Translations under genes and position numbers: made by a program
Part shown: positions 12,301 to 21,407 of the stretch, in pieces
How the letters are laid out: the number at the start of each line of letters is the position of its first letter
Position numbering within the stretch: the first letter of the stretch is position 1
The notes under the pieces: generated by a model
Seen by the model: the letters and a program-made list of their open reading frames with translations, nothing else
Databases searched by the model: none
What the model was told of the DNA's origin: nothing
Assembly (NCBI GenBank): GCA_013339765.2
Contig: CM023449.1
Location: forward strand, 33,796,702 to 33,860,701
DNA length: 64,000 bases
Reading direction: 5' to 3'
From: Haemaphysalis longicornis
Taxonomy: Eukaryota > Arthropoda > Arachnida > Ixodida > Ixodidae

Positions 12301-15300
12301 GCTCTTCATTCCTGAAGAATCTTTATGCCGTAGCAACATGAGCGGTCCAGGTCCTAACGCATAAAAGCGCATTCATCGTCGTACAACGTGTGCATTGAGG
12401 CAACGTTTCAAGGCATGTCTTACAGCGTTTTTTAGTTCTTTGGCGTGTGGGTAAAGCAGTTGGCTCTCTAAGGAATATTGCTGTTGCAAAAGGCATCATA
12501 GTTCCAAACTTTCGTTTTGCCACATCACAAAGCAGGGTAGCACTGAACGAAGGTTCACCATTAACGGGTCCCTGTTTGTTCGCTGGTTGTGGGAGCATCT
12601 ATAAGGCCACTTCTGACCTCTTGAGGTGGTATACTGTCGTTCAAAATGACCATCATTGCTTTCTTTCTCACTAAAAATCTCCCTGTACACGTGCAAACGG
12701 TCATTTTGACTTTGCGTATTGAAGCCACTGTAAGTCTCACGCGAGAAGCGCCTGTAATAGCGCGACGAATGTAAGTAGACAAACGGAAAGTGGCGTATCA
12801 TTTTTTTCTTTTTTGTCTTTACTTAAATGCGTGACCTTTACGTTCATCTGTTATTTTTTTGCCTAGAGTTTCTTTATCAATTGTACTTAAGGGTGGAGAA
12901 TTGCTGGGTTATGGGACTGTGGGTGTATTAATTTTGTTTCGTTCAGAATTATATTTTCGGAGTAACACATACTATTTCGGCAGTCTGCTATCATAAAATG
13001 CCCGAAGGCAGCCTGAACTTTTTCTGCCTTTTGCAGCGAAAGCTACAGTACGCTACCTCGTGCAGTCTTCGCGGGGTGACCAGCTTTGACCTTGAAAGCT
13101 AGAGGTTAAACCACACCCCCTTCCGCAAGCGCCCGGATTGGAGCAGCGCCCGATGGCGGGGAGAGATAGGCGAGACGGTAACGGAGAAGTGTGGGGGACC
13201 CGTGCCGCCGCCTGGCGGAGGAAGGCGAGGACGCCGCCGCTGCAGCGATAAGTGCGCACGACGAAGGAAGGCGACGTGCGCGCACAGCTGTGTGCGATGG
13301 AGTAGGACGAACATCATGTGGTCGCTCGTACAGCGGCGACTCTTGAACAACGCCGTGAGGCGGAAAAGACGAAACACGCTACTGTTGCGTCCAGCTTCGC
13401 TACCTTCAAGTCTTTCGCGTTAGTATAAGCTTCCTTCATATTTTCTCACCTCGTGTGGTTACCCGCATCTGAGGGCGAATATGAGCAATTGGATCTGTTC
13501 GTATTGATTCGAAAAAAGGGATTACGTCAATACATACGACGTTATCTTAAAACCGAACCCCATTCAAACGTGAAAGCTTCCAACTCGGGATGGTGGCTTA
13601 GCTACTTCTTCGTCGGCAAACACTTCTGACGCCTTTTTCCGTTTGATCACTCACTTGTGTCCTATGAGGCCATGGTAGTAAGAGAAAAAGATAAGGGAGT
13701 TCCCGAGCATTGGTAGATCCAGCGCGCCGTTTCCGATGGCCATTCCCTTAGGGAGATGTTCAAAGAGAGAGAGAGAGAGAAACATTAGCACACCTTGGTA
13801 CAAACACATCCTAATATTTGCTTTGTTCAGAGCATATTTGATCTTGGAGGCAAATGACGTTCATTTTTTCAGTACAAATCAGAAATCTCACCTCGTTTCT
13901 TTTTTTTTTTTTTGTTAACTAGCATAGGGTTGTACGGGAGTATGGTGCAGAGTAATATGCTCCAACTATGAAAAAACATTCCAAATCCTTATTGCTCAGT
14001 TCTGAAACCATTAACACGCGCCTGAAAAATGAAAAATATTGAGAAAAAGTGAATAAACATCACCGGGAATATTTTGAATCATCTATGTTCATAAGGGCTA
14101 GAGGTTCGGCTTGGAATTTGAAAATCGCTTCCGCGGCTTCGTTCCCACTTCATGACTCTCTATGACCAGGAAAGTAAGAATGCCTGCATCCATGAATGAC
14201 AAAAAAAACGGTTGTGCAATCTCAGAAGCAGCGACGCGTACGCATTAGCGTATAATGATTAACGCGGGCTTCTTTCTAAAACGCTACGGAGCCTTGGACA
14301 TCAGCTAAGATTCCGGTGCTTAAGATACCAACATTTACCCCTAAGGACATCCTAACGCAGTCCCATTATAAAATATGAGTGAAGGCCGAGTTTACTATAT
14401 TTATGCCCCCAGTTACTGTGACAAGACTACATAGCCTCCACATGGCATTGCAAGAACTCCGCAGCAGTTGACAGCATACATCAGCCTAAACCTTGTGGGT
14501 AGATTTTCATAGCTACATTCTTATCTTTTATAATTACTTGAAACTCACGAGTACAATAGGAAGACCTCTAGGGCTCTGATGAAACACCTAGGACAACTGT
14601 TCAAAAAGCACATTTTATTGAGGACCCACATATTGCGCACATAAAATGAGCTATGACTTGATTCCTAATCCTAAACAACTAAAGCTCTCTTAGTTGCGCT
14701 TTGATATTGTGTTATGTGAGAAGATTGAATATGATGCAAACTGTAGTCTAGGTGGCCTTTGTAGACTAGTAGGTGTGCCTTCCGACAACTCAACCAAGTC
14801 CGCGTTCTGATGCAGAAGAATCGTTCCGGCAAGTCCGGCTCTTACACTAGCAGAAAGATCACTCTCCCGTGTTTTATATTCGACGTGCAACAGTTACCTT
14901 GAGGTTCACACCACGCAAGTCCCTCAGAAGGCGCTGTGCTAGGAGAGGTATATAGACACCGGCGTAGCTCTCGCCCGTGATGTAGAAGTCGTTTTCCAAG
15001 TACATGGGAAATCGTTGGAAGAAATCCATCACCGCCTTGTAGTTGTCCTCTGTCGTTTGCTTATCGTCAGTTTCGTAGACACCCGAAGGGTCGTAAGAAA
15101 ATCCCACGCCGACAGGCGATTCAAGGAAGAGGACGTTTGCGACCTGCAAGAGAACGGTGGCAGCAGATAAGTAGCAACGAACGCCGCTATTGTTAAACTA
15201 ACGCATCTATGCACTGTGCAGTAAAAAAAACACAGCCTGCAATTTTTTCCTCATCAGCTCAGCACGTAGCTAACTGCTCAGAAATATTGAAGTTTAGGAT

Positions 15301-18300
15301 ATCTAAGGTAAAGTAACTGGCCAGCTATATTCCTAAAAAATTAACGCGTCCAGTGTATAGTACGGTGGGAAAGGGCCAAATTCCGACGAGTTGTCATACG
15401 GCGGAAGCGCTCATTTGGCGAGGTAAGCCGGAACTACAGACTCAATATTTAGTGAAGGGTTTTGATGTTTTGCAGGCCGACATCTCTAAGCACTTTAGCG
15501 GGACCATGTGTGTTTGAAAGTCGTATTAAACAACCTACACCGTGATTATGTGTGTAACCTCAACATACATTTCCAAGTCATCTCGTGACATCACGAACGT
15601 CGGGGTGCAGAATATGATTTGAAAGCGTTTCGTGAGACCTACTTTGTTCCAACTGAACTCGTTGAGGGTCACATTGACGCCGTGATATCCGACGCGGAAA
15701 GGGCCAAGTTCAGCAACGGCAGCCAACAGGGAACTACAACCTGGTCCTCCGGTCAGCCACAGCAGAAACGGGTCCTCGGACGGCGACCGCTGGCTTTCCA
15801 TGAACCTTCGCGAGGAGACATTGCGGGAGGTCGTGAGGTATGTGCAGCAGCGCATACAAGAACGCCAGGACGCACTGTGCTGATTTCATGCACATATAGG
15901 TTTTGAACGGATGCTCCGAATCCTCATAAACCAAAACTGTTCAAAGTGAATTTGTAACAGTATTCCGAATGAAAATACTTTGGAACCGGGCTCGTTTCTT
16001 ACGCATGCTACGAAAATGAAATTCCCCGCAGCACGCGTTTTGCCAGCGGAATGATTCTAAAGTTTCACCGTGTTCGTAAGGGCAGATAATTCGCTATATT
16101 TAAGAGAGTATCTTTCAAATGGGAGCTAAAGGAGCCTATGCCGAACCTAAACATTAACGTCTACTGTATTCTGTTTTGTTTTGGCTTTGCAAAAAAACGT
16201 TAAATGGTTGTTCCTGCACATGTGTTAAGCCATACATGCGGCAAAAACTAAAAACGTAGCGCGGACGTCAAAATCTTCACCTATAGCCATCGGGATTGAG
16301 TGCATAACAAGTAGCGATTCATTTAATGTGATATTCCCTGCCATGTTGCTTATCGTTATGTCTTCTGCGACGTGACTGTGAGCGCGTGTTCAAATATTGT
16401 GAGTTCCCCGCCGCGGTTCAATAAAACACTCTCGAGCGTAAACGACAATGGTCACAGGCTTCAATGTCCGCCACAGCGTTGAGGCGGGAGGCGACTGGTA
16501 AGAAAACTGTCAAATGTCCGACATACAACGGTCGAGCGCCACGTCTAGCGGATCCAATGACCGCGTTGGCCGATGGCCACCTAAATAATTAGAGGTTAAA
16601 AAAATCACCAGAAATTCAGCGAATTATCTACTAATGCGTAGCATTCTTATGCCACTTGTCTGGAGCGGGCGCGTTTCACAGCCATTTTTTTTGTTTTTTA
16701 TATAATCCTGTGCTGCCAATTATCTCAATTTACGCTATTATAACGATTAAAATGGATAAATTCATGAAATCTGCATTACTGTGGAAATTCAAAGCGTTAT
16801 ACGGTTTCCTATTTTCCGCAATTGCTTAATATTTTTCATATTTTTTTTGTTTTTTGAAATTTCGTTCGACCAATCGCCTGCATTTACGCTGTTAGAACGA
16901 TTACATTTAGAATTTTTACGAAATCTGCATTGTTGTAAAAATGCAAGACGTTACACGGTGCCCGATTTTTCATAATTTTTTGTATTTTTCCAGTTCTTTA
17001 GCTTTTCAAAACTTCGTTGGACCAGTTATCTCTATTTACGCTATTATAGCAATTACAGGTGCACCCGCGATATCTGCATTTTTTGCGGAAATGCAAGGCG
17101 TTATACGGTCCTGGCTGGGGGCGGGGGGGGGGGGGGTACTCGGCAAAACATTTTACGCATTAAAAGTACTTTTTTGTAAAGCGCAGTCACGATAAAACCA
17201 TGCTTCACTGGCGAAAACGTTTGGTCCAAGCAATTCGTAGACGGCTATGGCTGGACCTAGATCACTTTCATACAAATATGTTATATTTCTTCGTTAGGGT
17301 TGGCCCTCTCCGTGTCCTATTGATAACATGTACCCAGGGTTATTGTTGCTATTGTTAAATACATTTTTCAGTCAGGTGTGAAGTACCCTCAGTACCTATA
17401 GGGCGGTGAAGCTGTTGCTACGGTCAATCTCAGTTGCACCGGGGCATTGTAAGAGTTGCATTTACGGGACATATGCGGTATTTACGATGCAGGGGTATCA
17501 CCGATTAAGTATACACTACATATACACCGTACGTATACAATAGTTGCTGTTTTCGAGCTTCATCATTAGGCTTATACTTATTCTACCACTGTATACGAAA
17601 TCAACAATGTCAAACTAGCTGCAGGAAAACGTGAGCCTGCTGAAATATCTAGTGTTACCATATCGACGACACGTTGTTTGTATGAATGGCTTAAAAAATG
17701 CTGGCAGCCTGCTAGAGAATACAGTATCGGTTTACTTTTTCCTGCGATGGTACCTAAACCTGTACAAATTAGAGTGCGCCGTTATTTCTAATAATGAGAC
17801 AGCTCTACTAAAGATTTATGGCTTCGTGTGAAGGTATCACAGGTGATCACAAGCATCACGCCATCCCCTCCACTACGGCATGCAAAAAGCGATGCGCAGT
17901 CTCGCCACGTAAATCCCGAAAATTAAATGTTCACCAGTAATTTAGGCCCTTGGAATTCGAACGCAATTCCGCTATCATTAGCGGCTGCGTGCTCCATACA
18001 TTATGAAATGATGCATACCTACGCAAAGCACACACACTTTCACTCTTAGTGTTCCCGAGTTACTTTTCACTACGCGCACCCGTCCGCCCATTGCTTGTAA
18101 TCACTGGCTAGGCGTGCATGCAGGCAACCGTGTGAGCGCGCCGTCACTCTTTACGTCGGGCTCCGCGGGATGGCGGTACTTGTTCGTGCTAAGCACGACT
18201 GTAAACACAGGACTGTGTTCAACGTTACAAACTCTACCTCACCGAACGCAAAGTATTGCCTCGAGTCCAATGTGAACGCGAATAATAACATATCTGTTGA

Positions 18301-18731
18301 CGCCACCGTTTAGAATCGGATTGAAACGGAGTAGATGACGCACACCGCTGTTTTTCTTCTTTGGCGCGCGGGCGCAGTGGCCCAAGCCGCACCATGTCTG
18401 TGGCCGTTTCAAGTGTTGCCAAGCGAAGAAATTGGCAGCTAAACTTTTCAACGAATATCACCTCATTTCTTAGCTTAACTTTCCTATTTCGCCATCTGGG
18501 ATAACCCAATGCGCAAGGGTTACTGCAACCTAAACCTGTCTTAGCTGCGATGCTACGAACGCACCAGTAGTGAAGCTTCCGGCCTTCTCCGACATCCAGG
18601 TACCCCGAATAGTGCTTGAAGTTCACTGGCTGATTTAGTCCTGGTACGGTGGTCACTTCCCACTGTGCAGGGTCGAATGCTGTTGTTGTCGCCGAGAGTA
18701 TGAAAGCTCCGAATAGGGCCTGGATGAGCAT
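1..18731 (-). CDS. Gene A: cathepsin A-like serine carboxypeptidase (S10), exons 1-8, 3' end off window
   Basis: A secreted or lysosomal serine carboxypeptidase, which removes C-terminal amino acids at acidic pH; tick relatives are tied to lysosomal or midgut protein digestion (family knowledge). Exons by position: 18731-18565, 15805-15643, 15143-14898, 13746-13655, 11180-11081, 7464-7292, 3162-3034 and 132-<1. Intron phases chain correctly (2,0,0,2,0,0,2). Seen: signal peptide MLIQALFGAFILSATTT, oxyanion motif GGPGCSS (about residues 75-81), FLESPVGVGFSY, nucleophile motif GESYAG (Ser about 169), SGLNVYNLY, and the Asp motif YNGDIDMACNF. The catalytic-His exon is outside the window. Two one-base indels break the frame: one base missing in exon 6 (between 7458 and 7459) and one extra in exon 7 (near 3086); both are absent from gene C. 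So this copy is either a damaged allele or carries consensus errors. Confidence 0.93.
640..1221 (+). mobile_element. Ty3/gypsy LTR retrotransposon integrase C-terminal remnant
   Basis: The reading frame at 697-942 contains NTWDEVLPYVTFAYD and MTPLELVCGKGPTTM, the typical end of the integrase core of gypsy elements. A frame at 1021-1221 contains VRVWTPILRRGLGEEPLLR, RYFGPYRLL and VVHVIRLKPY, the integrase C-terminal region. A frame break near 690 separates this from an upstream YHPQ-like motif at about 650, and stop codons lie between the two blocks. No protease, reverse transcriptase or clear LTR is visible, so it is a dead fragment inserted antisense in gene A intron 7. Confidence 0.8.
2867..2995. 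repeat. Minisatellite, unit about 16 bp (AATTGTCCAATTGGTG)
   Basis: About seven tandem copies of AATTGTCCAATTGGTG and variants (GATG, AAAAGGTAG, GTTG) lie in gene A intron 7, just downstream of exon 7. The ORFs here that repeat NWTIHQLDNSPIGQ are by-products of the repeat. The mirror copy at about 58760-58880 has the same number of units. Confidence 0.9.
3034..3162 (-). CDS. Gene A exon 7, one base long (frameshift)
   Basis: The exon encodes ERVLHIGGPECIDQDRLQLY followed by the FNRRDVIEALHVEQ block. It is 129 nt against 128 nt in gene C. The plus strand has GATGACCGTCACGG near 3086 where gene C and gene B match GATGACGTCACGG or its equivalent, so one C is inserted in the middle of the conserved FNRRDVI codons. 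The donor is GTAAGC. Confidence 0.88.
3163..7291. other. Gene A intron 6
   Basis: This 4.1-kb intron contains one recognised element, the TIR element at 6301-6803. I looked at 3163-6300 and 6804-7291 on both strands and recognise no conserved protein, RNA gene or repeat family; the short ORFs there have no domain-like sequence. The mirror intron is 54446-58575. Confidence 0.6.
6301..6803. mobile_element. MITE-like element, family M1 (about 30-bp TIRs)
   Basis: The left end (GTGAACACAAAATACAAG) and the reverse complement of the right end (CATGAAGACAAAATACAAC) form imperfect terminal inverted repeats about 500 bp apart. A related element with the same ends and similar internal blocks (TGCTAACGTGCAG, CACGTCACTGT) lies at 9958-10466, and a third pair of ends at 19616 and 20464. 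There is no coding capacity. Confidence 0.7.
7292..7464 (-). CDS. Gene A exon 6, one base short (frameshift)
   Basis: The exon encodes the SGLNVYNLYDPC segment and ends LTT before donor GTAAAG. It is 173 nt, against 174 nt in both gene C (54272-54445) and paralogue B (48501-48674). The left copy begins GTGAACGGGC where the right copy has GTGAACAGGGC, so one base is missing between 7458 and 7459 and the frame breaks from the third codon. Confidence 0.88.
8280..9330 (+). mobile_element. 5'-truncated I-group LINE: RNase H and zinc-knuckle end of ORF2
   Basis: An uninterrupted frame, with the longest Met-initiated part at 8399-9271 (290 aa), begins with IPRNMHANYHLGRRAARARA. It contains RNase H motifs LYTDATPY, IAIALA, TILTDSQTA and IVWAPGHAAIPGNEAAH, then a C-terminal CCHC-like motif CAYCPQPGTLYHIIWEC. 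This order is the end of ORF2 in I-group non-LTR elements. The stop at 9269-9271 is followed by a short 3' UTR and a TC repeat tail. The frame also runs upstream of the first Met, so the element is 5' truncated rather than a free gene. It is antisense in gene A intron 5. The mirror copy (about 52400-53460) has a one-base deletion that breaks this ORF. Confidence 0.88.
9331..9388. repeat. TC dinucleotide microsatellite (LINE tail)
   Basis: Nearly pure CT repeats with one CC interruption directly follow AATAAAAATATT at the LINE 3' end. The mirror copy at about 52352-52410 has several GG interruptions, so the two arms differ here. Confidence 0.9.
9958..10466. mobile_element. MITE-like element, family M1, second copy
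   Basis: The left end GAAGACAAAATACAAGTT and the reverse complement of the right end (CATGAAGAGAAAATACAACT) match as terminal inverted repeats about 508 bp apart. Internal blocks such as TGCTAACGTGCAG and ACACGTCACTGTGGCGC are shared with 6301-6803. There is no transposase. Confidence 0.7.
10470..10950 (+). mobile_element. LINE 3' end: zinc-knuckle ORF2 tail plus 3' UTR
   Basis: Translation near 10485-10700, with frame shifts, gives CDTCGTPEKIRHVLCECP (Cys/His knuckle) followed by RPFSEEKILCHWPSLSSAQK and KATEKLFAFY, the characteristic end of a tick I-group ORF2. The 3' UTR shares GGATAGCAAACTAGAGTC and GTGAACGTTCCTGCC with the copy at 39216-39720 (minus). It is 5' truncated and directly abuts an M1 element. 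Confidence 0.75.
11081..11180 (-). CDS. Gene A exon 5
   Basis: This 100-nt exon follows acceptor CATTGCAG and reads LWDELTTNCC, then the Cys-containing SISQDTCDFGWHNKDPAC and TDP, ending at donor CCG|GTAGTG in phase 0. The donor was chosen because the spacing from the last Cys to SGLN then equals that of cathepsin A, and because exon 6 in genes B and C opens in phase 0. It lies inside the left arm of the inverted duplication; its mirror is 50566-50665. Confidence 0.88.
11395..11444. repeat. Perfect 19-bp hairpin with 12-nt loop
   Basis: TTCAGGGTTTGTTGCACTA at 11395-11413 is the exact reverse complement of 11426-11444; the loop is 11414-11425. The mirror is 50302-50351. It lies beside LINE 3' debris and is probably a junction of two inverted repeat ends. 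Confidence 0.9.
11690..11815 (+). mobile_element. CR1-like LINE 3' end remnant
   Basis: GGGCCCCGTTGCAGTCT... then GTGACCCTTGTCTGTATACT resembles the conserved LINE 3' terminus seen better at 23491-23540, with a decayed stem. It is followed by an AATTCAAATTCAATTCAAT-type A/T tail. No coding part remains. Confidence 0.4.
13655..13746 (-). CDS. Gene A exon 4 (GMAIGNG)
   Basis: This 92-nt exon has no long ORF of its own; it was found by looking for the segment missing between NLK and LWDEL. It reads GMAIGNGALDLPMLGNS, then LIFFSYYHGLIGH, and ends AA|GTGAGT. The AA joins the first base of exon 5 to make Lys. It matches the family block GxAIGNG...YYHG. A GA/TC microsatellite at 13765-13781 forms part of the polypyrimidine tract of its acceptor. 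Confidence 0.92.
13747..14897. other. Gene A intron 3
   Basis: A GA microsatellite (13765-13781) lies near the exon 4 acceptor, and a poly-T run at about 13900-13912. I recognise nothing else in the rest. Confidence 0.6.
14898..15143 (-). CDS. Gene A exon 3 (catalytic serine)
   Basis: This exon has 246 nt and 82 codons in phase 0. It starts VANVLFLESPVGVGFSY after acceptor TTGCAG and contains FYITGESYAGVYIPLLA, with the nucleophile Ser at about residue 169 and the preceding Glu kept. It ends GVNLK before donor GTAACT. It aligns with the cathepsin A segment from ANVLYLESP to the end of MNL without gaps in the motifs. Confidence 0.95.
15144..15642. other. Gene A intron 2
   Basis: A 499-bp intron between the exon with the oxyanion hole and the exon with the catalytic serine. 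I see no repeat or RNA gene in it. Confidence 0.7.
15643..15805 (-). CDS. Gene A exon 2 (oxyanion hole)
   Basis: This exon has 163 nt: one base completing Trp56, then 54 codons. It contains ESQRSPSEDPFLLWLTGGPG and CSS, with a possible N-glycosylation site NVT, and ends FSWNK before donor GTAGGT. The residue before GGPGC is Thr, where cathepsin A and carboxypeptidase Y have Asn. Confidence 0.93.
15806..18564. other. Gene A intron 1
   Basis: This 2.8-kb intron contains a diverged tandem array (16716-17113) and a G-rich run (17116-17136). Nothing is recognised in 15806-16700 or 17140-18564. Confidence 0.65.
16716..17113. repeat. Diverged tandem repeat, unit about 154-162 bp, about 2.5 copies
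   Basis: The landmark CCAATTATCTCAATTTACGC at 16716 recurs as CCAATCGCCTGCATTTACGC at 16870 and CCAGTTATCTCTATTTACGC at 17032. Each is followed by ATCTGCATT and then a variant of GGCGTTATACGGT. The T-rich part between units (TTTTTTTGTTTTTT) also repeats. The ORFs in the region are by-products of the repeat. Confidence 0.85.
18565..18731 (-). CDS. Gene A exon 1 (start codon, signal peptide)
   Basis: The start is the ATG at 18731-18729. It is followed by a hydrophobic leader ending near TTTAF, then a mature N-terminus rich in family residues (VPGLNQPVNFKHYSGYLDV, then KLHYW). The donor is TACTG|GTGCGT and leaves phase 2; with the first base of exon 2 it makes the Trp of YWF. The frame stays open upstream, but a pyrimidine-rich stretch ending CTTGCAG at about 18751 looks like a 3' splice site, so a separate 5' UTR exon is likely and the upstream Met at 18881 is not favoured. 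Confidence 0.9.
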
Positions 18732-19615
18732 GGCTATCTTCCGGGTAGCCTGCAAGTTGAAGCGAAAGCCGAGCGAGCTAAGACCGGCATGGTCACAAAG
18801 CGAATCAGCATTCCGTGCAGTGCTACTGTAATATAACTCTATAAAAAAGTGTGTACGTGAACATAACAAAATCACTGTCATGCATCATGTCGGCGATAAC
18901 ATTTCACAATATTACGAATTACGGAAATTACGAATTGGGCTGAAACATTGACCAAAAAATTCCTCCCTCAATAAACACACCAAAAAATTCTATTCAGAAT
19001 TTTTATTTTGAGAAATAGAGTAAAAATGCTCCGGCCTGCCAAACAAAATTAAGAGAGTATTGCTTCGGTTGTCAGTTATAGAAACATTTCGTTTCCTTTT
19101 AGTGTTTTGGTGCGTGGTGACTGACCCTTGTTTTGTACCAACCCATAATCAGTAACTGGATCGGGTTTCGACCTCGGTGTTGACCTTGCAAACGATAACG
19201 CCACTTAACTCATAGGGCTTATTGCATTCGCTCCCTGAGTCATAACGGCTCAATAAATGTGCAAGAGCGTTCAGTTCAGCTAAAATCTCTTTGAAGGGTG
19301 AGAGTTTTATTTGAAGGGTATAGCAAGGTGTAAACATTTGCAATGGAGCCCGCCGTAATGGAGGAGCGCTGATTGGTTTATACCAAGACAGGATCTAAGA
19401 TGCACCGACAGCTCGTGCACACCAATCTTCACTTTGTTTTCCGCCACCGCCAGTAAACAAGCTGCCGCTACGGGAAATAGCACCCATGCCTACGTGCTCT
19501 GCTGCACCACTGTCAGCCACTGAAGGCGGGTAAGAAGGGGACGTGCTTTGCTAAGCAAGCTGGATATATTTTTGGTGGTTTTGCCAGCCCAGAACGTCGA
19601 GTTATTAAAGGGTGG
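18732..19615. other. Upstream flank of gene A
   Basis: This is the candidate promoter and 5' UTR region. A 3' splice site candidate ends at about 18751 on the minus strand. I cannot place a TATA box or initiator with any confidence, and no repeat family is recognised. Confidence 0.4.
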
Positions 19616-20464
19616 CTTAAAGGGGCCATGCAGTCAAAATACCAGTTTGTTTTATTTGAAAGATATCGTGTTTTATAGTGCCCCAGCGCTTGTCCGGTGG
19701 CGAATGATGCCGCATTCATTAAGAAATTATTCAATTTAGGTTAAAATTTTGATTATCCAGACAAATCATGCGTTTTCGTGACATCTGCCATGAAGTCGCA
19801 AGGACGGGTATTCAAACGAACTTCTAGTGCGTCATTACACTCTGCAGCCTTGCTTACCGTCAGTCCTCTACCACGGTCCGTATGCTCTGTATGCATACAG
19901 AGTCGCAGACCGTTGTCCGCCGTTGCTTTGTTTTTAACCGCATTTGCACCTGGCTTGTTTTTGTTACGGTAGAAAGTAAACATGGTCACTTGACACAACG
20001 TTGCTTGCGCCATTCGGCCAGTGTCGTGTAAGACAACTCTAAAGCAGCGGACTGGTGGGCAGATAAAACAAGCATGGGGCGCCCATTAGCAACAGCAGTG
20101 CGCATCGGTACTTCTATCTTTACGCGTACTTTCACAGCTGTCATTGTTTCACCCCACCATTCTTGCTGCTATAAAATCATTATGCATTACACTTAAGCGA
20201 AAACAGCTCGTTTTGAAAGTTTATAAGCCCTGCCTAACTTGCGTTTGATTTTTCCGGCCTCAGCTAATCGCACGGCTGCGGATAAGGCGTCAAAGGTTCT
20301 GTTCCGGGAAATGAGCTAGTGGGTCGCATGGCCATTCCTCTTTTTCCTTATTATGTAGCTTATTTGAGCGAAGTGTGCGTCAAAAGTAATGTAAGTGTTA
20401 TTCTAACGAGGCAATCTTTCGAATGAACCAAACTTGTGCTTTCTCTTCACGGCCCCTTTAAATG
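19616..20464. mobile_element. MITE-like element, family M1, long copy
   Basis: The left end AAAGGGGCCATGCAGTCAAA and the reverse complement of the right end (AAAGGGGCCGTGAAGAGAAA) match the M1 ends at 6301-6803 and 9958-10466. At about 849 bp it is longer than the others, so it has an internal insertion or is a related longer family. The fold-back element abuts its right end. Confidence 0.55.
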
Positions 20465-20893
20465 TGTACAGCCTTCCAAATTTTTAACACTATAGCGGGA
20501 GCGACGACCGATCAGCATGTCAGCGACTTATCGCGGTGTTCACCGGCAAAATAGGCGATGGTACGCGCACGCGCATGGAACTATCTGTTGTGGGAGTGTC
20601 GTCTGCTTTGCTGTTCTTCTCAGGGAAAAAAACCTTGTTTTTCTTATCTTGCAAGACCGTTTCGCTACCGCCAAAGGTAGCTAAGCAGCGTGGGGCACAA
20701 ATTCATTCAGATGCAGTGGGAGGAGGTGTGCCAGTGTCATGGAAACACCGTAGCAGACGACACTCTTAGAGCAGATGGCCCTACGCGCGTGTGCGTGCTC
20801 CGGCCTATTTTGCGGCCGAACACCGTGATAAGGCGCTGACATGCCGGTGGGTCATCGCTCCCGCTAAGTTATTAAAATTTGGGAGGCTGTACA
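20465..20893. mobile_element. Fold-back element with TIRs of about 110 bp
   Basis: TGTACAGCCTTCCAAATTTT at 20465 pairs with the end near 20893 (reverse complement TGTACAGCCTCCCAAATTTT). The match continues inward through AGCGGGAGCGA, CATGTCAGCG, TTATC(G/A)CGGTGTTC and GCAAAATAGGC for about 110 bp per arm. The centre at 20580-20770 has no recognised protein. No convincing target-site duplication is seen. Confidence 0.88.
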
Positions 20894-21407
20894 GATGGTT
20901 AAAGGAGACAGGCGATGTGAATAAGTGAGATAGGGAGGAGGCTGACACGCATCAGGAGATCAAATCTCAGCACGCAAGCAGGGCACGTGAGACCAGAAAC
21001 TAAAGTGCGTGACAGTGTGGCGTGATGCCGGGAGCTTACCTCAGCCCAGAGTACGAAGCGTCAAGAGTCAGAGGTGTCTTGATGCCGGCTGGGCCGGGAG
21101 AGTTTCTGGCGCGGTGTCGTCCTCCTAGAAGTGCGTGTTACATCAATGGAGCACGTTGTACCGAGGGAGAGTTTCGCTGGGAAGTCAGCGCGCTTTATAT
21201 TTCGCTTACGGTCACGGCAAAGATAAAAAGAAATGCCGTCACAAGCACCTAGCTGGTGGCCACGACGTAGCTCTTTCGGGAAACGGGGGGTAAGCGCTTT
21301 CATTGCTGATTGGCATAAAAAAAGTTCTCTGGGTCGTGTTAATGCTGGTCGCAATGTTTATTTTTCTTCTCTCTAGTCCGCGTTGTATTATTTGGCATCC
21401 CTCACAA

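Larger units (their letters stand above)
1..12744. repeat. Left arm of 12.7-kb inverted duplication
   Basis: Base 1 pairs with 61731 and base 12744 with 49001 in reverse-complement orientation. Every exon, LINE, MITE, minisatellite and homopolymer in this arm has its mirror in 49001-61731. The arm lengths differ by only 13 bp. Differences seen are single-base changes, one-base indels, run lengths (14 G at 1286-1299 against 13 C at 60434-60446) and microsatellite structure, which is allele-like divergence. The homology reaches the window edge, so its true left end is not visible. Confidence 0.97.
11181..13654. other. Gene A intron 4, containing the duplication breakpoint
   Basis: This 2.5-kb intron includes a 19-bp perfect hairpin (11395-11444), LINE 3'-UTR-like debris (about 11440-11815) and the last base shared with the right arm (12744). 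A GC-rich, CpG-rich stretch at about 13090-13400 contains CGCCGCCTGGCGG-type sequence and no conserved ORF. The frame at 12598-12323 (minus) includes a Cys cluster (KKRCKTCLETLPQCTRC) that I cannot assign. Confidence 0.55.

Noticed and set aside
12323..12598. Minus-strand ORF with a Cys cluster, possibly a piggyBac-type C-terminus
   Set aside because: Only a loose Cys pattern; no DDE residues or TTAA-flanked ends were seen, so I do not assign it.
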